64,000 nt of DNA from Roseisolibacter agri. Its GTDB lineage: Bacteria > Gemmatimonadota > Gemmatimonadetes > Gemmatimonadales > Gemmatimonadaceae. Position numbers and translations under genes: made by a program. The stretch is taken from NCBI RefSeq assembly GCF_030159095.1, contig NZ_BRXS01000006.1:496001-560000 (forward strand), read 5' to 3'. The notes under the pieces are model-generated. The model did no database searches and had not been told where the DNA came from. It saw only the letters and a program-made list of their open reading frames with translations. This document shows positions 1 to 8,848 of this stretch, piece after piece (within the stretch, counting starts at the first letter, position 1; every line of letters starts with the position of its first letter).

Positions 1-86
1 TCGAGCAGCGAGTCGGGGCTGCAGGCCGCCGCCAGGACGCCGGCGCTCGCGAGGGCCGCGCGGAGGATGCGTCGGTGTGCGCGCAT
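1..86 (-). CDS. SusD/RagB-like outer-membrane lipoprotein, N-terminus only
   Basis: Only the first 28 or so codons are in the window. Reading from the ATG at 84-86, the peptide has a basic start, a short hydrophobic run and a lipobox ending in 'LAAAC', followed by 'SPDSLLE'. This is a typical lipoprotein signal. It begins two bases after the stop of the SusC-type receptor gene, where a SusD partner normally sits. SusD proteins are surface lipoproteins that cap the SusC barrel and bind the ligand. The assignment rests on the lipobox and the position, because the SusD domain itself lies outside the window. Confidence 0.7.
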   Translation of the reverse strand, partial: MRAHRRILRAALASAGVLAAACSPDSLL

Positions 87-88
87 GG

Positions 89-3000
89 TCAGAACCCCAC
101 GTTGACGCGGAGGGTGTACGTGCGCGGAGGCGCGCCCGTCTGGAAGTCCTGCGGGATGTCCGTCAGCAGGTTGTAGTTGCTCTCCGGGTCGATGCCCGTG
201 TAGTCCGTCCACAGCCCGAGGTTACGGGCCGAGAGCTGCAGGCTCGCCGAGCGGCCACGCAGCATGCGGCGCATCCACGCGTCGGGCGGCGTGAGTACGA
301 CGGCGACCTCGCGCAGCCGCACGAACGACGCGTCCTCGATGTACCCCTCGAGCGACTGGAACTGCGTCTCGCGCAGCGCGATGGTGCGCGCCTGCTCGCT
401 GAGCGAGGCGCTCGGGTTGATGAGCCCCAGGCAATTGTTGCGGCTCGCGCAGCGGATGCGCTCCGTGTTGTTGTAGAGCTTGTGCCCGCCCTTGTAGTCG
501 ACGAGGGCGCTGAGGCGCACGCGGCGGTTGAACAGGTCGAACGCGTTCGTGACCGCCACCTCGTGCCGCGGGATCGAGTAGCCGAGGAAGCGGCGGGCCG
601 TGTCCACCTGCACCTCGGTGCGCGAGAGCAGGCCGTCGCCGTTCGCGTCCGCGTACGTGTAGTGGCGCTGGAAGTACGCGTTGAGCGGGTAGCCCTCGCG
701 CTGGTCGATCGTCGTGCCGATGATCGGCGGGACGTCGCCCAGGTCGATGATGCGGTTGGCGTTCGTGGACGCGTTGACCGACACGTTCCAGGCGAGCTGG
801 CGGAACTCCAGCGGCCGCACGTTCACGAGCGCCTCCCACCCCCAGTTGCGCACGCGGCCGAGGTTCGCGAAGACGACCGTCGAGTCGGTGCCGCTGGAGC
901 CGGGGAGCACGCGCTGCACGAGCGCGTCGCGGGAGCTCTTGCGGTAGTGCGTCAGCTCGAGCGAGGCGCGGCCGCCCCACACCGTCGCGTCGACGCCGGC
1001 CTCGAACTCCTGCGTGTACTCGGGCTTGAGCTGCGAGTTGCCGACCGACCCGAAGGTCAGGCCGCCCGACTCGCCCTCGTCCTGCACCACCGTGCGGCCG
1101 ACGAAGAAGCGCGCGGCGTCGGTGGTCCCGGGCTGCACGCCCGACGCCCCCCACGCGGAGCGCAGGCGCAGCTGGTCCAGCCACGACGGCCGGCCCATGA
1201 AGGGCTCGTCCGACAGCACCCAGGAGATGCTCGCCTTCGGATAGACGACGGCGCTGAAGTCCGCGCCGAACGCCGAGTTGTCGTCGGTGCGGATGGCGCC
1301 GGTGACGAACAGCCGGTCGCGGATCCCGAACGTCTGCTCGACGAACGCGCCGAGCGTGCGCGCCTCCGCCGAGACCTCCTCGGCCGTCAGGCGCGCGGCC
1401 TGGGACACCGTCGAGCCGCCGGGCGACAGCACCTCGCCGTTCGCGCCGTTGCGGTCGAACAGCGACTTGAAGTACTGCGCGCCGACCGTCGTCTTGGACG
1501 TCACCGACTCCCACGGCCGGAAGGACGCGGTCCCGTTGACGTCCGACGTGTACTGGTAGATGCGCGCCCGGTTGTCGGTCTTGAAGCCCAGGTCCTGCTC
1601 GAACGCCTGCACGCACTCCGAGAAGCGGCAGAGCGCCTGGTCGCGGCGGCCCGTGTAGTCGAGGCCGAAGTTGCCGCGCACCGAGAGCCACGCGCGCGGG
1701 CGCCAGTTGCCGTTCGCCGAGCCGATCACGCGGTCGACGTCCTGGGTGGTGAGCGACTGGAACATCCGGTCCGGCGTGAACGAGCGGTAGCCGTACAGCG
1801 TGTCGGTTCCGACGACGTTGTACTTGATGCCCGGGCCGCCCAGCGCGTTGGAGAGCAGGCCGATCGTGTTGTTGTCCGAAGCCTGCAGTCGGAACTCGCT
1901 CTGCACGTAGCCGACCGAGAGGTTGAGGTCGAGCTGCGGCGTCAGCGCGGCGGCCATGTTCGCGCGGCCGCTCAGCTTCGTCAGCGCGTTGGGGCGCAGC
2001 CACTCCTCCCGGATCGACGTCCCGCGCGCGCGCAGCTGGTTCTCGAAGACCTCGGGCATGCGCCAGCGGCCGTCCTCGCCCTCGTATTCGCCCGAGAAGA
2101 AGAAGCGCACCGCCTCGGAGCCGCCGCTGGCCTGCAGGCCGTACTGCCGCCGGTAGCCCGGCACGATGGGCGTCGTCTCGTCGTCCTTGAACAGGTTGAA
2201 CGACGTCACGCTGTCGATCGTGCACAGCCCGCGCGCCGCGGAGCCGAGGTAGCAGTTGCGCACCGCGGCGCCGGTAGCGGTGAGCTTGCCGAAGGTGCTC
2301 CAGGCGTCGGGATACGGGCTCTTGTCCGTGACGAGCCCCTGCTCCGAGTAGGCGCTCCACTGCGTGCGGCCCGCACGCCCCTTCTTGGTCGTGATGACGA
2401 TGACGCCGTTCGCGGCGTCGGTCCCGTAGAGCGTCGCCGCGGACGGGCCGCGCACGACCTCGATCGACTCGATCTCCTCGGGATTGAGATCGCCCGTGCG
2501 GCTGGGCAGCGTGCCGCCGGCGCTGATGCTGGACGAGCCCGACGTCGCCGTCATGCGCACGCCGTCGATCACGTACACCGGGTCGTTGGAGAGCGAGAGC
2601 GAGTTGAGCCCGCGCACGCGGATGCGCGCGCCGGCGCCGGTGGACGTCCCGGGCAGCACCTGCACGCCCGGCGTACGCGCCGTCAGCAGGTCGCCGACGT
2701 TCGAGATCGGGCGCTCCTGCACGAGCTCCGCGGCGTTGACCTGTCCGATCGCGTTGCCCACCTCCACGCGGCGCTCCTGCCCGGTCGCGGTGGTGACGAC
2801 GGGCGCGAGGTTGACCGTCGCCGCACGCATCGCGATGTCCGCGTTCGCGGTGGCGCCCGCCGCGACGGTGACCGACACGGTCTGCTCGGCGTAGCCGACG
2901 CGCAGCGCGCGCAGCGTCACGGTGCCCGGCGCGACGCCGCGGATCGTGAAGCGCCCATCGGCGCTGGTGAGCGTGCCGAGCGTGGTGCCGGCGACGGCGA

Positions 3001-3163
3001 CCTGCGCGGCGACGATCGGCTGCTGGCTCGCCGCCTCGACGACGCGTCCGGTGATGGTGCCGCGCTGCGGCGTCTGCGCGCCGCCAGCCGCGGCCGCGAG
3101 GCACGTCGCGGCGATCGCCGCGGCGAGGCGGCGCCAGGGGCGCGCGCGACCTGCGGTGTCCAT
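89..3163 (-). CDS. SusC/RagA-family TonB-linked outer-membrane receptor
   Basis: Protein of 1024 residues that imports a nutrient, usually an oligosaccharide or peptide, across the outer membrane using TonB energy. After a signal peptide ending near 'GGAQTP' comes a carboxypeptidase-D-like regulatory domain ('GTITGRVVEAASQQPIVAAQ', about residues 33-110). A TonB plug with 'RIRGLNSLS'-type motifs and 'TLYGTDAANGVIVITTKKG' follows, then a long beta-barrel ending in aromatic 'RVNVGF', the usual signal for BAM insertion. The start at the ATG 3161-3163 puts a basic, hydrophobic signal peptide at the N-terminus; the longer frame adds 26 Arg-rich residues unlike a signal. The gene is followed directly by a SusD-like gene. 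The ligand cannot be told from the sequence. Confidence 0.93.
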   Translation of the reverse strand: MDTAGRARPWRRLAAAIAATCLAAAAGGAQTPQRGTITGRVVEAASQQPIVAAQVAVAGTTLGTLTSADGRFTIRGVAPGTVTLRALRVGYAEQTVSVTVAAGATANADIAMRAATVNLAPVVTTATGQERRVEVGNAIGQVNAAELVQERPISNVGDLLTARTPGVQVLPGTSTGAGARIRVRGLNSLSLSNDPVYVIDGVRMTATSGSSSISAGGTLPSRTGDLNPEEIESIEVVRGPSAATLYGTDAANGVIVITTKKGRAGRTQWSAYSEQGLVTDKSPYPDAWSTFGKLTATGAAVRNCYLGSAARGLCTIDSVTSFNLFKDDETTPIVPGYRRQYGLQASGGSEAVRFFFSGEYEGEDGRWRMPEVFENQLRARGTSIREEWLRPNALTKLSGRANMAAALTPQLDLNLSVGYVQSEFRLQASDNNTIGLLSNALGGPGIKYNVVGTDTLYGYRSFTPDRMFQSLTTQDVDRVIGSANGNWRPRAWLSVRGNFGLDYTGRRDQALCRFSECVQAFEQDLGFKTDNRARIYQYTSDVNGTASFRPWESVTSKTTVGAQYFKSLFDRNGANGEVLSPGGSTVSQAARLTAEEVSAEARTLGAFVEQTFGIRDRLFVTGAIRTDDNSAFGADFSAVVYPKASISWVLSDEPFMGRPSWLDQLRLRSAWGASGVQPGTTDAARFFVGRTVVQDEGESGGLTFGSVGNSQLKPEYTQEFEAGVDATVWGGRASLELTHYRKSSRDALVQRVLPGSSGTDSTVVFANLGRVRNWGWEALVNVRPLEFRQLAWNVSVNASTNANRIIDLGDVPPIIGTTIDQREGYPLNAYFQRHYTYADANGDGLLSRTEVQVDTARRFLGYSIPRHEVAVTNAFDLFNRRVRLSALVDYKGGHKLYNNTERIRCASRNNCLGLINPSASLSEQARTIALRETQFQSLEGYIEDASFVRLREVAVVLTPPDAWMRRMLRGRSASLQLSARNLGLWTDYTGIDPESNYNLLTDIPQDFQTGAPPRTYTLRVNVGF

Positions 3164-3635
3164 GGGTGGCCTCTCAGGTGAGCGGTGCCCGCGGGCGTGC
3201 CAGCACGAGCGTCGGCACCGGAGCACCGGCGTGCGGCGCATTTAAGTGCCCGCGGGTACCAATACCGGACCACGAGTCGCGGAGGCGCCGTCACGTCGCC
3301 GCCGTTGGAGAACCGTGCGCGCGTCGACATCCCGCCCGCGAACACGCGCGACGTCTCGCTCCACTGGCCATCGCGCGCCACGCACCGCGGCGCGCCGCGC
3401 GCAGCTCGCCCCGCGCCCCTCGTCCTGCCACGGGACGGAGCGCGCGTTGGGCGGGACGGAGCCCGTATGCGCCACCGGAACGGCGGGTCCGCAGTAGATT
3501 CGGCGGCGGCCCGCACGTCGCGGCCCACCCGGCGACGGCTCGCATCGCGCGGTCCGCAGGCCGACCCCCGGCAGGCCGCCACGGCGTGCCTCTTCCCCTG
3601 GAAACCGGCCGCCCGGCCGGTCCGTAGGACCGCCC
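3164..3635. other. Gene-free divergent promoter region
   Basis: About 470 bases between the susC-like gene (minus) and the coiled-coil gene (plus). I see no coding frame with family features here. An 11-base direct repeat, gtgcccgcggg, occurs at 3185-3195 and 3246-3256 and brackets the only AT-rich patch (atttaa, 3240-3245). That patch read on the minus strand (TTAAAT) is the best -10 candidate for susC. On the plus strand TAGATT at 3495-3500 is a plausible -10 for the gene at 3636. Neither has a convincing -35. Confidence 0.4.
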
Positions 3636-4358
3636 ATGCCGCAGCCCGCCCCCGCCCCGCCGGCCCCGCCCGCTCCCGACGCGCCGCCGGCTGCCCAGCC
3701 GACCGCCGCTCCCGTCGCCGTCTCCCTGCCGGACGGCCCCCTGCCGCTCCAGGACCTGCCCAAGAACGCGCAGGAGGTGCGCGGGCTGCGCGAGCGGCGC
3801 GACATCCTGCGCGACCAGCTGGAGCGCGCGACCAACCGCCGCGACGAGCTCGCACGGGAGCTCGATGGCGGGGGCGAGGGCGAGCAGCGCCTCAGCTCCG
3901 AGGCGCGCGTCGGGATCCAGCAGCGCCTGCAGGTGCTCGATGGGCGCATCCTCCAGATCGAGCGCGACCAGGCGATGACCGAGCGGCTGCTCAGCCAGGC
4001 GCCGCCCGCGGTCCTCGCCAGCCTCGTGCAGCAGGAGCGGCAGGAGCGCGCGCTGAACAACCGCGTCGACGAGGACGAGGCGATCGGCATGGCGTTCGGC
4101 ATGTTCGGCTTCGGGATCGTGCTGACGCTGGTCATCGGCCGGATCCGCCAGCGCCTGGCGCGCCGCCGGGGTGGCCCGGCATCGGCCACCGCCACCGCGA
4201 CGCTCGTGGCGGACCCGCGGTTCGACCAGCTCGCGCACGCCGTGAACTCCATCGCCGAGGAGGTCGAGCGGATCGGCGAGGGGCAGCGGTTCGTGACGCA
4301 GCTGCTGGCGTCGCGCAGCGAGGCGCCCGCGCTGCGCGGGGAGCAGGACGTGCGCTGA
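3636..4358 (+). CDS. Coiled-coil protein with one membrane segment, unknown function
   Basis: Hypothetical protein of 240 residues. The first 45 residues are rich in proline and alanine and probably disordered. Residues about 50-130 are charged and heptad-like ('LRERRDILRDQLERATNRRD'), which suggests a coiled coil. One hydrophobic helix follows ('GMAFGMFGFGIVLTLVIG', about residues 150-170), then a basic stretch and a second helical segment of about 50 residues. There is no signal peptide, so the long N-terminal part could be on either side of the membrane. A perfect terminator hairpin follows 32 bases after the stop, so it is probably transcribed alone. I do not recognise a family. Confidence 0.8.
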   Translation: MPQPAPAPPAPPAPDAPPAAQPTAAPVAVSLPDGPLPLQDLPKNAQEVRGLRERRDILRDQLERATNRRDELARELDGGGEGEQRLSSEARVGIQQRLQVLDGRILQIERDQAMTERLLSQAPPAVLASLVQQERQERALNNRVDEDEAIGMAFGMFGFGIVLTLVIGRIRQRLARRRGGPASATATATLVADPRFDQLAHAVNSIAEEVERIGEGQRFVTQLLASRSEAPALRGEQDVR

Positions 4359-4389
4359 GCCGCTCGCGCGGCGCGCACGTCGTCGGTCG

Positions 4390-4420
4390 AGGCCCGTCGG
4401 CGCGATGCGCCGACGGGCCT
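4390..4420 (+). terminator. Intrinsic-type terminator hairpin
   Basis: A perfect 14-bp stem (4390-4403 with 4407-4420) and a 3-base loop (gat) lie just after the coiled-coil gene. There is no clear T-tract, as is common in very GC-rich genomes. Confidence 0.75.
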
Positions 4421-4542
4421 CATGGCGTCGAGCCGTGTCGCGTCGCGCCTGGGCGCGTCTGAGCTCGCTCGGCCATCCCGAACCTCACATATTCGCCCGC
4501 CCCACGGCTGTCCTGCCCCGGACCACTGGATCGGAGGCGCGC

Positions 4543-5652
4543 ATGAGCCACCCCATGACCGACTCGGCCACGTACCTCTTCTACGGCGCCGAGTCCGACG
4601 ACGCGGTCGTCGGCATCTTCGACGACGGCGACGGCGCGAACGCGCTCGTCCCGCCCGGCCGACCCGCGCACTACGTGACGCTCGACGACCTTCCGCCGGC
4701 GCCGGCGGCACGGCCCGCGCACTACGACACGGCGGTCGCGCCGAGCGGGCTGCAGGGGACGTACGTCGACGCGATGCGCTACGTGACGCCGCCGCCCGGC
4801 GCGCCTGGCGTCCCGTCGCTCCACACGCCGCCGCCGGTCGTGCACCGGGCCGCCATGGGCGGCCCGGCCGCGCCCCCGCCACCTCCGGCGCTCGCGCCGC
4901 CGCCGATCACGCCGCCCCCTCCGCCGGGGAAGCCTGCCTCGCCGTTCAACGCCCGGCAGATCGGGACCATGGGCACGGTGCGCGAGCTGCGGCATCTGGG
5001 CACGGACCATCACTACGAGCGTCGCGGCGCAGTCGACCCCGGCGGCACGATGGGCACCGTGCGCTACCTCGACGCGGTGAAGCGCCGGAAGTACGAGGTC
5101 ACGATGGGGGCGAAGATCCTCCGGACGGAGACCGGCGCGGAGCTCGACACGCCCACCATCTACGAGCACTACAAGACGACCCGGCCGAACATCGGCAGCT
5201 TCACGCTCGGCACCCGCCGCGACGGCACCCCGTTCCGGCAGCTGGCCGAGTGGCGGCGGTCCGCGCTGATCTGGGTGTGCGCGGTGGACGAGGAGACCGA
5301 CCGGCCGCGCTTCTACACGCACGTCTGCAGGATCCACAAGTTCCACCACAGCTCGTTCGCGGCGGGCGCGGGCGTGATCGGCGCGGGCGAGTGGGTCGTG
5401 CGCGGGGGCAAGCTGCGCGCGGTGAGCGCGAACAGCGGCCACTACCGGCCCGACCTGAGCAACTTCTACAACGCCGTCCTGCACATGGCGCAGGCGTTCC
5501 GCGACGGTCCGGAGGGCGGCGAGGGCACGCAGGTGCTCATGTACGACCGCGTGGACGACCAGTGGGTGCACCGGCCGGTGAAGCAGTTCATCGCCGCGCC
5601 GAGCGGCAACGGGCGGTACTTCACGCACCCGAGCCAGGTGGCCGCCGTCTGA
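4543..5652 (+). CDS. Proline-rich protein with an 'HSSF...SGHY' C-terminal domain
   Basis: Protein of 369 residues. The ATG at 4543 is preceded by GGAGG seven bases away, which decides this start over the upstream in-frame ATG at 4405. The N-terminal 45 residues are acidic. A proline-rich linker follows (about residues 75-145), then the near-repeats 'IGTMGTVREL' and 'GGTMGTVRYL' and a folded C-terminal part. That part contains 'HKFHHSSFAAGAGVIGAGEW' and, after a short gap, 'SANSGHYRPDLSNFYN'. From memory, this HSSF-(15-30)-SGHY signature occurs in plant IQM calmodulin-binding proteins and in some bacterial and fungal effector-like proteins of unknown activity. No signal peptide or membrane segment is seen. 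The function is unknown and the domain match needs a profile search. Confidence 0.8.
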   Translation: MSHPMTDSATYLFYGAESDDAVVGIFDDGDGANALVPPGRPAHYVTLDDLPPAPAARPAHYDTAVAPSGLQGTYVDAMRYVTPPPGAPGVPSLHTPPPVVHRAAMGGPAAPPPPPALAPPPITPPPPPGKPASPFNARQIGTMGTVRELRHLGTDHHYERRGAVDPGGTMGTVRYLDAVKRRKYEVTMGAKILRTETGAELDTPTIYEHYKTTRPNIGSFTLGTRRDGTPFRQLAEWRRSALIWVCAVDEETDRPRFYTHVCRIHKFHHSSFAAGAGVIGAGEWVVRGGKLRAVSANSGHYRPDLSNFYNAVLHMAQAFRDGPEGGEGTQVLMYDRVDDQWVHRPVKQFIAAPSGNGRYFTHPSQVAAV

Positions 5653-5670
5653 CACCCGGCGCGAAACGGG

Positions 5671-5704
5671 CGAGGGCCAGCGGCATGCGTGCCGCTGGCC
5701 CTCG
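5671..5704 (+). terminator. Terminator hairpin after the HSSF-domain gene
   Basis: A perfect 15-bp inverted repeat (5671-5685 with 5690-5704) with loop tgcg starts 18 bases after the stop codon. No T-tract is seen. Confidence 0.75.
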
Positions 5705-5734
5705 TCGCACCGGCGCCCGCGCCGGCGTCGTGCA

Positions 5735-5807
5735 TGGAGCGTATCGGGTTCGAACCGATGACCCCCTGCTTGCAAAGCAGGTGCTCTCCCAGCTGAGCTA
5801 ACGCCCC
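5735..5807 (-). tRNA. tRNA-Ala (anticodon TGC)
   Basis: A complete 73-base cloverleaf on the minus strand, beginning GGGGCGTTAGCTCAGCTGGG. The anticodon loop CTTTGCAAG gives TGC, and the T-arm is GGTTCGAACCC. The discriminator is A and the terminal CCA is not encoded. It stands alone, separate from the main tRNA array. Confidence 0.96.
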
Positions 5808-5816
5808 TCGCGGCGG

Positions 5817-5822
5817 AATATA
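5817..5822 (-). promoter_or_regulatory. -10 element of tRNA-Ala
   Basis: TATATT on the minus strand lies nine bases upstream of the mature tRNA 5' end, the right place for a -10 box. I see no clear -35 at 17 bases. Confidence 0.5.
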
Positions 5823-5865
5823 GCGGGGCGCCCGGCGGCCGGGAGGGCGCGTGACCCGGGGTCGT

Positions 5866-7362
5866 TCACGTCGGACGCTGGTACGCCCCCGTCGGCAGGC
5901 TGGTGCCCATCGGCGTGTAGGCGCCCGGCTGCGCGGCCGGCGCGGGCGCGATGTTCTGGTTCGTCCGGAAGACGTTCGACGGGTCGTACTTCGCCTTGAT
6001 GGACGCGAGCCGATCGTAGTTCGCGCCGTAGGCCGCGCGCACGCGGTTGCCCTCGTCCGCCGTCATGAAGTTGACGTACGCGCCGCCCGCGGCGGCGTAC
6101 GGCGCCGCGACCGTGTAGACGTTGCGCGCCCACGCGACGAACGCGTCGTCCGCGGTGCGGTCCTCCCACCGCGCGTGGACGTTCATCACGAACTGCGCGT
6201 GCCGGCCCGCGTAGGCGGTCGCGTCGTCCGCGCGCCGCGACACCGCGCCGCCCAGGTGCGCGAGGAAGATCTCGGACATCGGGCCCGGCAGGTGCGCGAT
6301 CTGGTCCACCAGCACGTCGATGAGCGGATCGTGCAGCGTGGCGAAGTTGTGCGTCTTCCAGTAGTTGCGCGCGCCGGGCGTGAGCAGCGGGTCGAACGCG
6401 GTCTGGAAGCCCGCGTACGGCGTCCAGTCGATGACGTCGGCGATGGGCGTGCCGATCTCGCGCAGCGGCCGCAGGACGCGCTCCGCGTCCTCGCGCGGAC
6501 CGGTGTAGCAGGCCGCGATCACGAGCACCGGACGGCCGTGCACCTCGGTCGGCAGGAAGGGCAGCGGCGGCGCCTTGCGCATCACCACCCACGCCGTGAG
6601 CGAGTCGGGCGCGGCGCGCACGACGTCGCGATAGCGCCGCAGCAGCTCGTCGGCGTGGTCGAACGGATGCACGATGAGCCCCGCCAGCACCTCCGGCCCC
6701 ACCGGGTGCAGCGCGTACTCGAACGACGTGACGACGCCGAAGTTGCCGCCGCCGCCGCGCAGCGCCCAGAAGAGGTCCGGGTGCTCGCTCTCGCTCGCGC
6801 TCACCAGCGCGCCGTCGGCCGTCACGACGTCGGCCGCGCGGAGGTTGTCGACGGTGAGGCCGTACGCGCGCGACAGCCATCCGTAGCCGCCGCCGAGCGT
6901 GAGCCCGGCGATGCCGGTCGTCGAGTTGATGCCGAGCGGCGTCGCGAGCCCGAACGTCTGCGTCTCGCGGTCCATGTCGCCGAGCAGGGCGCCGCCGTCC
7001 ACGCGTGCGAAGCGCTGGCCGGGATCGACGCGCACCCCGCGCATCGGCGCGAGGTCGACGAGCAGTCCGCGATCGACGACGCCGTTGCCGGCGATGTTGT
7101 GGCCGCCGCCGCGCACGCCGAGCAGCAGGTCGTGCTCGCGCGCGAAGCGCACCGCGCGTACGACGTCGGCGCTGCCGCGGCAGCGCGCGACGATCGCCGG
7201 CCGCCGCTCCACGGTGCCGTTCCACACGCGGCACACGTCGGCGTAGTGCGGGGCGTCGGCGGTGACCACCTCGCCGCGGAGCGCCGCCGCGAGTCGCTCC
7301 GCCTCGCCGGCCGGCAGCGTGGTGTCGGCCCCTCCACGCGTGCGGATCGTGACGTCGGGCAT
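5866..7362 (-). CDS. FAD-linked oxidase of the berberine-bridge (BBE) family
   Basis: Flavoprotein of 498 residues that oxidises an alcohol, sugar or related small molecule with FAD. The FAD-binding 4 (PCMH) domain fills residues about 40-180, with 'GVRGGGHNIAGNG'; the His in this motif is the residue that bonds covalently to FAD in the family. The second covalent Cys of bicovalent members is absent: the matching stretch reads 'GLTLGGGYGWLSRAYGLTVD'. The C-terminal BBE segment 'YDPSNVFRTNQNIAP' is present. The ATG at 7360-7362 has a strong GGAGGTG upstream and no signal peptide, so the enzyme is probably cytoplasmic. A TTGACA/TAACGT promoter lies about 80 bases upstream. The substrate cannot be told. 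Confidence 0.92.
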   Translation of the reverse strand: MPDVTIRTRGGADTTLPAGEAERLAAALRGEVVTADAPHYADVCRVWNGTVERRPAIVARCRGSADVVRAVRFAREHDLLLGVRGGGHNIAGNGVVDRGLLVDLAPMRGVRVDPGQRFARVDGGALLGDMDRETQTFGLATPLGINSTTGIAGLTLGGGYGWLSRAYGLTVDNLRAADVVTADGALVSASESEHPDLFWALRGGGGNFGVVTSFEYALHPVGPEVLAGLIVHPFDHADELLRRYRDVVRAAPDSLTAWVVMRKAPPLPFLPTEVHGRPVLVIAACYTGPREDAERVLRPLREIGTPIADVIDWTPYAGFQTAFDPLLTPGARNYWKTHNFATLHDPLIDVLVDQIAHLPGPMSEIFLAHLGGAVSRRADDATAYAGRHAQFVMNVHARWEDRTADDAFVAWARNVYTVAAPYAAAGGAYVNFMTADEGNRVRAAYGANYDRLASIKAKYDPSNVFRTNQNIAPAPAAQPGAYTPMGTSLPTGAYQRPT

Positions 7363-7441
7363 GTGCACACCTCCAAGTCGCAGCGCCTCGCCGCGTGGGC
7401 GATCGGGTACGCCTGCGCCCTCCGTCCGCCCGGCGTGCCCC

Positions 7442-7469
7442 ACGTTAGGAGCGTCGGATGGGCTGTCAA
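7442..7469 (-). promoter_or_regulatory. Sigma-70-type promoter of the BBE oxidase gene
   Basis: On the minus strand a perfect -35 TTGACA (7464-7469) is followed after 16 bases by TAACGT (7442-7447). Transcription would start near 7435 and leave a leader of about 70 bases. Confidence 0.7.
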
Positions 7470-7529
7470 GCAGATCGGCCGGCGGCGCGTGACGCGCCGC
7501 GCATCACCGAACGCCGCGCCGCAGACGAG

Positions 7530-7535
7530 TAGATT
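7530..7535 (+). promoter_or_regulatory. -10 element (TAGATT) before the antiporter gene
   Basis: TAGATT lies 32 bases upstream of the GTG start at 7568. The same hexamer occurs before other genes in this window (3495, 34740 and, on the minus strand, 56616). No good -35 is visible here. Confidence 0.45.
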
Positions 7536-7567
7536 CCCCCTCCCCGCCGTCCCCTGCCGCGCCCACC

Positions 7568-8827
7568 GTGCTCGACCTCCCGCGCCTGCTCCTGCAGCTC
7601 CTCGTCGTGCTCGCCGCCGCCCGCGCGTTCGGGTGGCTCGCGCAGCGCGTGGCGCAGCCGCGCGTGATCGGCGAGATGGTCGCGGGGCTCGTCCTCGGTC
7701 CCTCGGTGTTCGGGGCGCTCGCGCCCGCGCTCGCGGCGCGCGTCTTCCCGCCCGACGCGCTGGCGCCGCTGGCCGCGGTGGCGCAGCTCGGCGTCCTGCT
7801 CTTCCTGCTCGTCGTCGGGCTGCGGCTCGACCTCGGGGCGCTGCGACTGCGCGCGGGCGCCGCGGTGGCGATGAGCCACGCGAGCATCGCCGTCCCGTTC
7901 GCGCTCGGTGCCGCGCTCGCGCCGCTGCTGCCGCGCGAGCTCGCGGGCCCGCACGTCTCGCCGCTGGCGTTCGCGCTCTTCCTGGGCGCGGCGATGAGCG
8001 TCACCGCGTTCCCGGTGCTCGCGCGCATCCTCGAGGAGCGGCGGCTCACCGGGACGCGCCTGGGCACGCTCGCGCTCGCGGCGGCGGCGGTGGACGACGT
8101 GTCGGCGTGGACGATCCTCGCCGGCGTGGTCGCCGTCGCGCGCGCGGGCGCCGCGGGCGGGGCCGGCACCGCGGTCCTGCGCGCGCTCGGGCTGACGGCG
8201 CTCGTCGTCGTCGCGGCGCTCGCGACACGGCCGCTCCTGCGGCGCCGGCTGCTGCGCCACGGCGGCCGCGTCGACGCGCCCGACGTCGGGCTGGTGGTGG
8301 TGCTGGCGCTCGCCACGGCGCTCGCGACCGAGCACGCGGGCGTGCACGCGCTGTTCGGCGCCTTCCTCGCGGGCACGCTCGTGCCGCGCGAGCAGGGCGT
8401 CGCCGCGGCGCTCGCGACGCGCATGGAGGAGCTGGTGGTGACGGCGCTGCTGCCGGCGTTCTTCGCGTTCGCGGGGCTGCGCGCGTCCGTCGCGCTCATC
8501 GACGGCGCGGCGCTGTGGGCCGTCTTCGGGCTGCTGATGCTCGTCGCCGTCGGCGGGAAGCTCGGCGGATCGGCGGTCGCCGCGCGCCTCGCCGGCCTGC
8601 CGTGGGACGAGTCGCTCGGCCTCGGCATCCTGATGAACACGCGCGGGCTGATGGAGCTCGTCATCCTCTCGATCGGCCTCGACGTGGGCGCGATCTCCCC
8701 CACGCTCTACGCGATGATGGTGCTGATGGCGCTCGCCACCACCATCATGACCGCGCCGCTGCTCGCGCTCGTCGAGCGCCGCGTGCGTTCGGCCGACGGC
8801 GCGCGCGCGGCCGCGGTCGCGCGCTGA
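7568..8827 (+). CDS. Cation:proton antiporter (Kef/NhaP-type, CPA2 family)
   Basis: Integral membrane protein of 419 residues with about 12-13 hydrophobic helices, exchanging protons for Na+ or K+. It starts at GTG (7568) with 'MLDLPRLLLQLLVVLAAARA'. Family features include 'QPRVIGEMVAGLVLGPSVFG' (TM2 region), 'AMSVTAFPVLARIL' and 'AVDDVSAWTIL', which contains the paired acidic residues of the ion site. 'LGILMNTRGLMELVILSIGLDVG' near the end is also conserved. There is no TrkA-N (RCK) domain at the C-terminus, unlike full KefB/C. A small membrane protein follows 21 bases later, probably in the same operon. Confidence 0.93.
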   Translation: MLDLPRLLLQLLVVLAAARAFGWLAQRVAQPRVIGEMVAGLVLGPSVFGALAPALAARVFPPDALAPLAAVAQLGVLLFLLVVGLRLDLGALRLRAGAAVAMSHASIAVPFALGAALAPLLPRELAGPHVSPLAFALFLGAAMSVTAFPVLARILEERRLTGTRLGTLALAAAAVDDVSAWTILAGVVAVARAGAAGGAGTAVLRALGLTALVVVAALATRPLLRRRLLRHGGRVDAPDVGLVVVLALATALATEHAGVHALFGAFLAGTLVPREQGVAAALATRMEELVVTALLPAFFAFAGLRASVALIDGAALWAVFGLLMLVAVGGKLGGSAVAARLAGLPWDESLGLGILMNTRGLMELVILSIGLDVGAISPTLYAMMVLMALATTIMTAPLLALVERRVRSADGARAAAVAR

Positions 8828-8848
8828 CCTCCGCACCCGGACACGCCC

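Noticed and set aside
77-3181. Long plus-strand open frame of about 1000 codons opposite the SusC gene
   Set aside because: It is Arg/Val/Ala-rich with no family motif, while the minus strand encodes a complete SusC protein. Long antisense frames are expected at this GC content.
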